Shown here piece after piece: positions 52,416 through 59,324 of a stretch of 64,000 nucleotides of DNA (its first letter is position 1; every line of letters begins with the position of its first letter). The position numbers and the translations under genes are program-made. This stretch comes from Clostridium_AD sp964467165. GTDB taxonomy: Bacteria; Bacillota; Clostridia; Clostridiales; Clostridiaceae. The stretch lies in the NCBI GenBank assembly GCA_964467165.1, contig CAYXOL010000012.1, forward strand, positions 1 through 64,000, written 5' to 3'. The notes below the pieces were generated by a model. The model was not told the origin of the DNA. It made no database searches and saw only the letters and a program-made list of their open reading frames with translations.

Positions 52416-52431
52416 TGCCACGGGGGTGGCA
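52416..52431 (+). promoter_or_regulatory. GC-rich 6-bp hairpin in the CPBP protease leader
   Basis: TGCCAC-GGGG-GTGGCA, with flanks CTTGCCATT and ACCATTAG similar to the PBP leader copy. 63 bases before the protease ATG. Confidence 0.55.
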
Positions 52432-52494
52432 CCATTAGATTGGATATATGCTAAAATTTCAGCTCAGTAGTAGATAATTTAAAGGAGAAAATTT

Positions 52495-53508
52495 ATGAAA
52501 AATAAAAAAATACTATTAGCTAATAGTTTATTACTACTAGCATTATTATTGTTTGTTTCAGTCCCAATACTAGCAAGTAGGATATTTAAATTACAGACGC
52601 CTATAAGTGGAAATGTTTCACTCATACTTTCTGGAGTGACTAGCATTATAGCACTTGGAGGTATAGCACTATTATATTGCAGGATTACTAAAAGAAAATT
52701 TACTAAAGTTATGGCAATAAAGAAAATATCTATAAAACAAGTTTGCACAACATTGTTTGTTTCTGTTGGAACCTATGTTTTTGCGGTAGGGATTAATTCT
52801 CTAAGTATGAAGTTATTTCCAATTGCAATAAAGGATAGTACTGCAATATCTAATTTGCTAAATAGTAGCTCAACATTAGTAGGGTTATTTGTGGTGATTT
52901 TGGTGCCAGCATTTTTTGAGGAAGTATTTTTCAGAGGGGTTCTATTAGATGCTTATGAAGGAATAAATAAAAAAGTGAAATATTTTATTTTAGTTGCAGT
53001 TTTTGCTACTTTTCATGGCAATGTAATGCAAATTATATATGTGTTGTTTTTAGGATATATACTATTAAAGGTAAGGGAATATACGGGATCCTTACTAGGA
53101 AGTATGACACTTCACGCAGCCAATAATTCTATATCCTTTATTCTAAGCAAAGTGGCCTTGAGTTACATGAAGCTTGTGGATACTGGAATACCAGGGAAAG
53201 CAACTGCCACGGCGGATGCAATGAATGTTAGCTTCACTGTAGCGCTTTTCAGAGCTTCCATATTCTTCCTTGTTGGTGGTGCAATATTATTTATTAACTT
53301 AAGAAAATTGAAAGAATATAAAGAAGAAAAGGAAGGCTTAGAATATATTGAAGACGAGAAAGAACAATATTCTAAGGACGCAGAATATATTCAAGGTGAA
53401 AAATATGTTCTGGCTGATGAAAAAAACATTAATACAGAAAAAAAACAATATATTCCATTGGTAATATATTTTATAGCTATGACTGTGTTAGTTGTATTAA
53501 GGTATTAA
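52495..53508 (+). CDS. CPBP family (CAAX protease-like) intramembrane metalloprotease
   Basis: 337 residues; ATG after AAAGGAG. About seven helices plus a hydrophilic, Lys/Glu-rich insertion (about 265-315) before a last helix. The three CPBP motifs are present: FFEEVFFRGVLLDAY (EExxxR), ATFHGNVMQIIYVLFLG (FxxxH) and SMTLHAANNSISF (HxxxN/D). Such enzymes are linked to immunity, protein maturation or spore development; the substrate is unknown. The long charged loop before the final helix is unusual. Confidence 0.88.
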   Translation: MKNKKILLANSLLLLALLLFVSVPILASRIFKLQTPISGNVSLILSGVTSIIALGGIALLYCRITKRKFTKVMAIKKISIKQVCTTLFVSVGTYVFAVGINSLSMKLFPIAIKDSTAISNLLNSSSTLVGLFVVILVPAFFEEVFFRGVLLDAYEGINKKVKYFILVAVFATFHGNVMQIIYVLFLGYILLKVREYTGSLLGSMTLHAANNSISFILSKVALSYMKLVDTGIPGKATATADAMNVSFTVALFRASIFFLVGGAILFINLRKLKEYKEEKEGLEYIEDEKEQYSKDAEYIQGEKYVLADEKNINTEKKQYIPLVIYFIAMTVLVVLRY

Positions 53509-53639
53509 GGTGTTTTCAAAGAAAAGTTATAGCTTGACTATTTTTAAAGTTATGATAGACTATAAAAAATAGAAATTTTAAGTTTAAGACAGTTATATTA
53601 ACAATTGCTGGTGAATAATTATAATAATAAAAAGTTAAT

Positions 53640-53712
53640 TTACATTCGTATAACCCCAATAATACGGTTTGGGGGTTTCTACCAGGAACCTATAATTCCT
53701 GATTACGAAGAA
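53640..53712 (+). promoter_or_regulatory. adenine-type purine riboswitch aptamer
   Basis: All conserved purine aptamer parts are present: P1 TTCGTA/TACGAA, TATAA, P2 CCCCAA...TTTGGGGG with loop TAATACGG, J2/3 TTTCTACC (53676-53683), P3 AGGAA...TTCCT, and the 3' junction GATTACG (53701-53707). The base at the position equivalent to 74 is T (GATTACG), which selects adenine; guanine aptamers have GACTACG. It precedes adenosine deaminase, like the Vibrio vulnificus add riboswitch. Confidence 0.92.
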
Positions 53713-53752
53713 GATACAATTATGTGTATCTTCTTTGTGGTCAGGATTTTTT
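53697..53752 (+). terminator. riboswitch-overlapping terminator
   Basis: TCCTGATTACGAAGAAGATA (from 53697) pairs over about 22 bases (with G-T wobbles) with the arm ending GTGGTCAGGA (53746), followed by six T. The 5' arm uses the aptamer P3 and P1 3' strands, so the terminator can form only when the aptamer does not: an adenine-ON transcription switch. Confidence 0.9.
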
Positions 53753-53816
53753 GTTTTTTGAAAATCAATACTAAACATAAAAAAAATATAAATTAAATAT
53801 AAAAAAGGGGGACAAT

Positions 53817-54809
53817 ATGAAATTTGAAAACTTACCAAAAATAGAATTACATTGTCATTTAGATGGAAGTGTAAGACCTGCAACAATAATTGATATTGCA
53901 AAGCGGGAGGGTATAAGTATCCCATACTATGATGTTGATAATATTAAAAAAGAAGTTACTGCCCCAGCAGAATGCAAGTCACTTGACGAATATTTAAAAA
54001 GGTTTGAAATTCCGAGTCTAGTGATGCAATCAAAGGAGAGTTTAAGAAGGATTACATTTGAACTTCTTGAAGACTGCGCAAAAGAAAATGTAAAATATAT
54101 TGAAGTTAGATTTGCACCATTACTTCATATAAAACAAGGATTAAGCATAGAAGAAGTAATTGAGAGTGTAATATCTGGGATTAAAGATGGTCAGGATAAA
54201 TATGATATAAAAGGGAATGTAATACTTTCATGTATGAGATTTATGTCTATTGATAGGGCCTTTGAAGTTGTAGAAGTTGGTAAAAAATATCTTTCTAAAG
54301 GTGTAGTTGCAATAGACTTATGCGGAGCTGAAGGTGAAGGTTTTTGTGAGAAATTCGTAGAGCCTATTAAACTTGCAAGGCAGTATGGATATAGAGTAAC
54401 TATTCATGCGGGTGAAACAGGAATAGGCAAGAATGTGTTACAAGCAGTGGAGCTTTTGGGTGCAGAAAGAATAGGGCATGGAGTATTTATTAAAGACTGT
54501 ATTGAGGCCTATAACATTGTAAAAGACAAAAAAATCACTTTAGAAATGTGCCCAACCAGTAATATTCAGACTAAGGCAATTGATACGTTAAAAAACCACC
54601 CAATTTATGATTTTTATAAGGACGGAATAAAGGTAACAGTTAATACTGATAATAGAACTGTATCGGATACAAGTATGACTAAGGAATGCTATGTATTATT
54701 AAGTGAATTTAACATTACATTTGAAGAATATAAACAGATTTATCTTAATAGTGTGGATGCAGCCTTTACTAATTTAGAAACAAAAGAATGGTTAAGAAAA
54801 TATATTTAA
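53817..54809 (+). CDS. add: adenosine deaminase
   Basis: 330 residues; ATG after AAAAAGGGGG. Metal and catalytic motifs of the deaminase family: ELHCHLDGSVRP (residues about 10-21), VTIHAGETG with the zinc His and catalytic Glu, AERIGHGVF and TVNTDNRTV with the zinc Asp. It converts adenosine to inosine; adenine deaminases of the same fold are the main alternative, but length and motifs fit Add. Expression is predicted to rise with adenine through the upstream riboswitch. Confidence 0.94.
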   Translation: MKFENLPKIELHCHLDGSVRPATIIDIAKREGISIPYYDVDNIKKEVTAPAECKSLDEYLKRFEIPSLVMQSKESLRRITFELLEDCAKENVKYIEVRFAPLLHIKQGLSIEEVIESVISGIKDGQDKYDIKGNVILSCMRFMSIDRAFEVVEVGKKYLSKGVVAIDLCGAEGEGFCEKFVEPIKLARQYGYRVTIHAGETGIGKNVLQAVELLGAERIGHGVFIKDCIEAYNIVKDKKITLEMCPTSNIQTKAIDTLKNHPIYDFYKDGIKVTVNTDNRTVSDTSMTKECYVLLSEFNITFEEYKQIYLNSVDAAFTNLETKEWLRKYI

Positions 54810-54834
54810 CAATTCCTATTGGATATTAAAAGTG

Positions 54835-54884
54835 AATAGATGGTACCTATAGATAAACATTTATCTATAGGTATCATCTATTTT
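54835..54884 (+). terminator. intrinsic terminator after add
   Basis: An inverted repeat of over 20 bp (AATAGATGGTACCTATAGAT and its complement with one G-T) around the loop near 54858, ending in TTTTG. Confidence 0.85.
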
Positions 54885-54996
54885 GAAAAAAACTTTTTAT
54901 GCTATATAATTAGTGAGGAATTCTGAAGTAAGCATATTAATGGTGTTACTCAAAAAGATGTATAAGGAAAAGAATAAATAAAATAGTAGGTGGTTA

Positions 54997-56136
54997 ATGG
55001 TGAATAGTATAAAGTTATCAAAAGGTATCTTGGATAAAGTAGAAACCATGTCCAGTCAATGTATTGGGTGCAAAAGGTGTATGAAAAACTGTATAATGTT
55101 AGAAAACTATTGCTTGTCACCTAAAGAACTTTTTGGAAAAATAATTAAGACTGGTGAAGTGGATGTAGAGTTACCCTATTCTTGCAATTTATGCAATCTA
55201 TGCACAGCGCTATGTCCACGTGATATTAATCAAAAGGAGCTTTATTTAGAATTACGAAAGTATGTATTTAAAGTTCATAAAAAAGCTATAATGCCCTTAG
55301 GCTATAAGGTAGTAAAATTTCATCAGAAAAGCAGTTTTTCAAAATTGTTTTCAGCCTCTTCTAGGACACCAGAGGAGGGGAATAGTACAGCCTTTATTCC
55401 AGGGTGTAGTCTTATGTCTTATAGTCCTGAAATTGTTATGAAAACTTATGAGTATCTTAAAAGTATTATACCTGGGATAAAAATTATTATGAAATGTTGT
55501 GGAAATCCTACTCATACTGTAGGTGATCAGAATGGCTTTAAACAATACTATTCTCAACTTGACCATGAGATTCAAAAATTAAACATAACTGAAATAATTA
55601 CAACTTGTCCAAATTGTTATATAAGTATAAAAAACAACAGCCCTAATTTGAAGGTCACCACTGTTTGGGAGAAAATGGTTGAAAAAGGTATGCCAAAGAC
55701 TTTATTAAATAAATATGTGGATGTAGATATTAAATTTAGTCTTCACGACCCATGCCCAACAAGATATGTTGATAGTGCACATGAGGCAGTTAGAAAAATT
55801 ATAAATAGCATGGGAATCAATATGGAGGAATTTGAATTTTCTAAGAGACAAACCTTATGTTGTGGTGCAGGTGCTATGGTAGGAGTGACTAATAATGAAC
55901 TTGCTATAAAGCATATGAACAAAAGAGCAGCACAGGCTCCTACAGAGCATATATTAACCTACTGCCAAAGTTGCGTTGAGTCCTTGTCAATTGGAGAAAG
56001 AAATGCTGTGCATTTATTGGATTTGATGTTTAATGAAGAAATGTTTTCATCATTTGATTTTCAGCAGAAAAAAAATAGTTTTACTGGAAAATGGATTAAC
56101 AGGTATAAGGGTAAAAGAAGAATTGATAAACTTTAA
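54997..56136 (+). CDS. 4Fe-4S/CCG-domain oxidoreductase (HdrD/GlpC-like)
   Basis: 379 residues; ATG after AGTAGGTGG. Two 4Fe-4S motifs near the N-terminus (CIGCKRCMKNC at about 18-28 and CNLCNLCTALC at about 62-72) and two CCG domains (FIPGCSLMSYSP...KCCGNPTH...CPNCY and HDPCPTRY...LCCGAGAMVG...CQSC). This is the layout of the C-terminal heterodisulfide reductase D, GlpC and lactate/glycolate oxidase Fe-S subunits. A flavin partner is not adjacent. Electron transfer to or from an unknown donor is likely. Confidence 0.88.
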   Translation: MVNSIKLSKGILDKVETMSSQCIGCKRCMKNCIMLENYCLSPKELFGKIIKTGEVDVELPYSCNLCNLCTALCPRDINQKELYLELRKYVFKVHKKAIMPLGYKVVKFHQKSSFSKLFSASSRTPEEGNSTAFIPGCSLMSYSPEIVMKTYEYLKSIIPGIKIIMKCCGNPTHTVGDQNGFKQYYSQLDHEIQKLNITEIITTCPNCYISIKNNSPNLKVTTVWEKMVEKGMPKTLLNKYVDVDIKFSLHDPCPTRYVDSAHEAVRKIINSMGINMEEFEFSKRQTLCCGAGAMVGVTNNELAIKHMNKRAAQAPTEHILTYCQSCVESLSIGERNAVHLLDLMFNEEMFSSFDFQQKKNSFTGKWINRYKGKRRIDKL

Positions 56137-56285
56137 CTGAACCTAAGAGGTTGATGTAGGCTAGATAAATTTTAAAATAAAATATTTGTCGAAAATAGAG
56201 GAATTCAACATTTATTATGGAATATATTATCTAAGACAACTGAATATTATTAATAATAAAAGAAATTGAAACTATGGAAGAGTAA

Positions 56286-56462
56286 ATGGGAAGGGTGGTG
56301 GATAAGATAGATTATAAGAAGTTGAAAAAAGATTTGTTAAATAAGGTAGGTATATCAGAAATTGAACCTTTAGTTGTGACTGAAAATATTGCAAGTGAGA
56401 GGGAACTTCTTAAATTAGCAAAGACATATAATTTAAATCTTTCAGATTATATAAATGATTAG
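56286..56462 (+). CDS. small hypothetical protein (about 58 aa)
   Basis: A frame missed as too short: from ATG 56286 to TAG 56460, basic at the N-terminus and with KLKKDLLNKVGISEIEPLVV and SERELLKLAKTYNLNLSDYI. Codon use is like the neighbours. The start is uncertain: GTG 56295 or 56298 near GGGAAGGG is also possible. It has its own strong terminator downstream, which supports a real gene. No family is recognised. Confidence 0.5.
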   Translation: MGRVVDKIDYKKLKKDLLNKVGISEIEPLVVTENIASERELLKLAKTYNLNLSDYIND

Positions 56463-56511
56463 TAAGTAATTTATATATTAAAATATAATAAAATAAACTT
56501 GAGTTATAAAG

Positions 56512-56552
56512 CACCCTAGGAGATTTTTATGTTCCTAGGGTGTTGATTTTTT
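56512..56552 (+). terminator. intrinsic terminator
   Basis: CACCCTAGGA (56512-56521) pairs perfectly with TCCTAGGGTG (56533-56542), then TTGATTTTTT. Confidence 0.88.
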
Positions 56553-56628
56553 ATTTATTGACTTATTTTCCTAGCACATTCATAATAAAAGAATGACTTT
56601 ATTATGAATTCATATGGGGGTATAACCA

Positions 56629-57204
56629 ATGCTTGAAAGATTAAAGAAAATACAATACAATTCACCAGTGATATTAACATTTACTTTTTTGGCGCTTATA
56701 AGCTATTTATTAGGGTACCTAACCAATGGTACTTTGACGGCAGTGCTTTTTTCAAACTATAGAACCTCTCTTTTGGATCCCTTGCAATATGTGAGACTTT
56801 TTTCTTATGTATTAGGCCACGCTAATTGGGCTCACTTTTCTGGTAATTTCATAATAATTTTGATAATTGGACCCATGCTAGAAGAAAAATATGGTTCCAA
56901 GGTTTTAATACAATTAATATTGGTAACTGCTTTTATTACAGGGTTAATACACACGATTTTTTCTAATAATGCTCTTTTAGGGGCAAGTGGGATTGTCTAT
57001 ATGTTTATCATTTTAGGCTCTTTTACAAATACAGAGAAAGGGAAAATTCCACTTACCTTAATAATTGTATTTTTTGTATTTGTTGGTAAAGAAATATTTG
57101 CAGGTGCTTTTGCTCAGGATAATATTTCTCAATTGGCACATATTATTGGAGGATGCTTTGGGGCTTTATTTGCCTTTAAAATTAAAAAAGACAAATTTAT
57201 TTAG
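56629..57204 (+). CDS. rhomboid family intramembrane serine protease
   Basis: 191 residues; ATG after ATGGGGG. Six hydrophobic helices; the second carries HANWAHFSGNFIIILIIGPM, the fourth the catalytic GASGIVYMFIILGSF serine motif and the sixth LAHIIGGCFGALFAF with the catalytic His. It cleaves membrane proteins within the bilayer; substrate unknown. Monocistronic. Confidence 0.9.
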   Translation: MLERLKKIQYNSPVILTFTFLALISYLLGYLTNGTLTAVLFSNYRTSLLDPLQYVRLFSYVLGHANWAHFSGNFIIILIIGPMLEEKYGSKVLIQLILVTAFITGLIHTIFSNNALLGASGIVYMFIILGSFTNTEKGKIPLTLIIVFFVFVGKEIFAGAFAQDNISQLAHIIGGCFGALFAFKIKKDKFI

Positions 57205-57307
57205 TTGGCGTATAAAAGGGATGTAGAATAGGTTACATATTTTAGGATAAACAATGAAAAAAGGTAAATTTAGTGATATAATATATTAAAAAATTATATA
57301 GGAAAGG

Positions 57308-57883
57308 ATGATGAACATGTGTGATAGAGATAAAGCGGAAGAACTTTTACTGAAACATTTGAAGAATGATAAATTAGTACTTCATTGCTATGCTGTTGAG
57401 GCTGTAATGAGGGCACTAGCTGAAAAATTAGAACCTGAAAATGTAAATGAATGGGGAATAACTGGTCTGCTCCATGATATAGATGAAACCACCATAGACT
57501 GGATTAAAAATCCAGAACTCCATGGCCCCACTGCTGAAAAAATATTAATGGCTGAAAATTTTGGTAATGAACGCATATACCATTCCATTTGTGCACATAA
57601 CCAGCTAAATGGTACAAAAATAATTAGTAAAATGGACGCAGCAGCTTATGCTGGGGATCCCATAACTGGATTTATCTCGGCTATTGCACTTGCTTATCCA
57701 GATAAAAAGCTTTCCAATGTGAAGGTTAAATCCATTGTAAAAAGAATGAAAGATACAAGATTTGCTGCTAGTGCTAATAGGCAGGCGATGTATTCCATTG
57801 TAAATTTAGGAATACCATTTGAAGAATTCGCAGAACTTTCTTTAAATGCTATGCTTAAAATTTCAGATAAACTTGGTTTGTAG
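57308..57883 (+). CDS. HD domain phosphohydrolase
   Basis: 191 residues, ATG 57308 (57311 or 57317 possible) after AGGAAAGGATG. HD signature H...HD...D: HCYAVEAVMRALAEKLEPEN, WGITGLLHDIDETT, and a YHSICAHN. Metal-dependent phosphohydrolases of this group act on nucleotides or phosphorylated tRNA ends; the substrate is unknown. It is followed by GGDEF debris and the YbaK gene. Confidence 0.82.
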   Translation: MMNMCDRDKAEELLLKHLKNDKLVLHCYAVEAVMRALAEKLEPENVNEWGITGLLHDIDETTIDWIKNPELHGPTAEKILMAENFGNERIYHSICAHNQLNGTKIISKMDAAAYAGDPITGFISAIALAYPDKKLSNVKVKSIVKRMKDTRFAASANRQAMYSIVNLGIPFEEFAELSLNAMLKISDKLGL

Positions 57884-57912
57884 AGTCATAAATATTTACA
57901 AGGGGAGATGTG

Positions 57913-58018
57913 TATGTCTGAAATAGGGCGAATTATTCATAAAAGGTACATTTGATTGCAAAGGCAGACAATCTTATGTACGAAGAAAAGAAAAAAGGCA
58001 CAAAGGCAGGGGTAAATA
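57913..58018 (+). pseudogene. GGDEF (diguanylate cyclase) C-terminal scrap
   Basis: Plus strand, frame starting 57949: HLIAKADNLMYEEKKKGTKA, an almost standard GGDEF-domain C-terminus (LI.KAD..MYE.K..GKN). The 5' side is broken: the frame meets a stop at 57940-57942, and a different frame (57913-57954, MSEIGRIIHKRYI) precedes it. No GGEEF core is present in the window. I take this as the leftover end of a deleted diguanylate cyclase gene. Confidence 0.5.
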
Positions 58019-58039
58019 AAATTGGAAGGATGATAAATT

Positions 58040-58516
58040 ATGGCAATAGCTAAAGTTCGAGAGTATTTAAAAAAATGGGGTAAGGATAAAGAAATTTTAG
58101 AGTTTGAAACATCAAGTGCCACTGTAGAACTGGCAGCAGAGGCAGTGGGTGTAGAGCCTGCAAGAATAGCTAAGACTATTTGCTTTAAAAATGGAGATAG
58201 TGCTATGCTAATAGTTACTGCAGGGGATGCAAAAACGGATAATAAAAAGTTTAAGGATGAATTTGGTTTTAAAGCAAAGATGCTTACGCCAGAGGAAACT
58301 CTTCAATTTACAGGACATTCAGTGGGTGGAGTATGCCCCTTTGGTTTAGAAAATGATATTCCAGTGTTTTTAGATGAATCTCTTAAAAGATTTGAAACTG
58401 TTTATCCAGCCTGTGGAAGCAGCAATTCAGCTATTAAACTTACCTGCGAGGAACTGGACAAATATTCAATGAATAAAAGGTGGATAGATGTTGGTAAAGG
58501 GTGGAAGTTACCATAA
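58040..58516 (+). CDS. ybaK: YbaK/EbsC-type aminoacyl-tRNA deacylase
   Basis: 158 residues; ATG after GGAAGGATG. ProX-type motifs: a Lys in RIAKTICFKNG, the GHSVGGVCPFGL loop and PACGSSNSAIKLTCEEL. It hydrolyses mischarged Cys-tRNA(Pro) or related species in trans. Single gene after the GGDEF remnant. Confidence 0.9.
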   Translation: MAIAKVREYLKKWGKDKEILEFETSSATVELAAEAVGVEPARIAKTICFKNGDSAMLIVTAGDAKTDNKKFKDEFGFKAKMLTPEETLQFTGHSVGGVCPFGLENDIPVFLDESLKRFETVYPACGSSNSAIKLTCEELDKYSMNKRWIDVGKGWKLP

Positions 58517-58810
58517 TATAAGATAATATATATCTGTTTTACAACAACATAAAGTAAGCACTCATATATTTAAGTGAAATATATGCTATAATGTAAACAG
58601 TAGACAAGTAAAAATCAGCACTAATAGAATTAAGGGATAAAAGTATTTTTGATTTTTAATTGAGGGAAACAAGGCTACAGATTTATGTTCTGGGCTTTTT
58701 ACTTTTGGAAGGAATTAAGAATAAATATAAACTTTCTGTAAGGGCAGATAAAATAAACAGGGAACGGTATTTTGTATGGTTCCTGGCGGTGTGTGAAAGA
58801 AGGAAAAAAG
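58517..58810 (+). promoter_or_regulatory. leader region of the 58,811 gene
   Basis: 294 bases: a likely -10 GCTATAATG at about 58589-58597, then a leader of about 200 bases with pairing candidates AAAAATCA/TGATTTTT (about 58614-58657) and AAGTAAAAA/TTTTTACTT (about 58610-58704). It may carry attenuation, but no known riboswitch is matched. Confidence 0.35.
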
Positions 58811-59113
58811 ATGGTAAAGCTCCAGGAAATATATAAACTTTGTGAATGTTGTGAAAAACAAGATAGAAGAACAGGTATTGTGAAATTAATGGAGAAGGGC
58901 TACGATGAGATAATCGCTACAAAATACTATAATATTTGGAAAAGGCATTATATGGATTGTAGTAGTCAAGATTCAACGCTTTCGGGTATTTATATAAAGA
59001 CTAGTAAGGAAAGAAAACTTTTAGAAGAGTGTACCTTCATAGAACGTCAAAGGTATCTTGAAGCACTCAGTAAAGAGCAACTTGTTGAAATAGCACAAGC
59101 AATGCTTAAATAA
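58811..59113 (+). CDS. hypothetical protein (100 aa)
   Basis: The ATG at 58811 (MVKLQEIYKLCECCEKQDRR) follows GAAGGAAA; the frame is open upstream from 58772 without a site. A Cys pair (CECC) and a helix-turn-helix-like GIVKLMEKGYDEIIATKYYN are visible; the end is helical. No family is recognised; nucleic-acid binding is possible. Confidence 0.6.
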   Translation: MVKLQEIYKLCECCEKQDRRTGIVKLMEKGYDEIIATKYYNIWKRHYMDCSSQDSTLSGIYIKTSKERKLLEECTFIERQRYLEALSKEQLVEIAQAMLK

Positions 59114-59167
59114 AAAAGAAAATAATTGTACTTTATTAGAAAAGATATTAATAGTTATTGACTTTAG

Positions 59168-59176
59168 TGATATAAT
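59168..59176 (+). promoter_or_regulatory. extended -10 promoter of clpB
   Basis: TGATATAAT (59168-59176), a TGN-extended -10 with no clear -35. No CIRCE (TTAGCACTC) or clear CtsR box is seen. Confidence 0.55.
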
Positions 59177-59180
59177 ATTA

Positions 59181-59274
59181 GTTAGAAAACTTAATGACAA
59201 GCACCCATAAATAGAGCTTTTATGCTGGTAAAACGGTAAATGGGTTTCTAACATATTTATATGGGTGTTTTTTT
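59181..59274 (+). ncRNA. candidate cis-acting leader RNA of clpB
   Basis: Two mutually exclusive structures can be drawn. A: GTTAGAA (59181-59187) with TTCTAAC (59246-59252), enclosing ACCCAT (59203-59208) with ATGGGT (59240-59245). B: CACCCATA (59202-59209) with TATGGGTG (59260-59267) and seven U, a terminator. ACCCAT has two partners, so folding of A would prevent B. The enclosed loop is about 30 bases. It resembles a riboswitch or thermosensor plan, but I match no known class, and the -10 lies so close that the 5' strand begins about at the transcript start. Confidence 0.4.
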
Positions 59275-59324
59275 GTATAATTAAAATGGAACAATAATTT
59301 AAAAAATAAAAGGAGGACTTTTTC

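Noticed and set aside
52416..52440. T-box antiterminator (GGGTGGCACC-like)
   Set aside because: No specifier stem, no 200-nt leader and no aminoacyl-tRNA or amino acid gene downstream.
53605..53796. 63-codon ORF, plus strand
   Set aside because: Covers the adenine riboswitch and its terminator; the frame follows structured RNA, not a protein.
53635..53925. 96-codon minus-strand ORF
   Set aside because: Antisense of the riboswitch and the add start; a shadow created by the palindromes.
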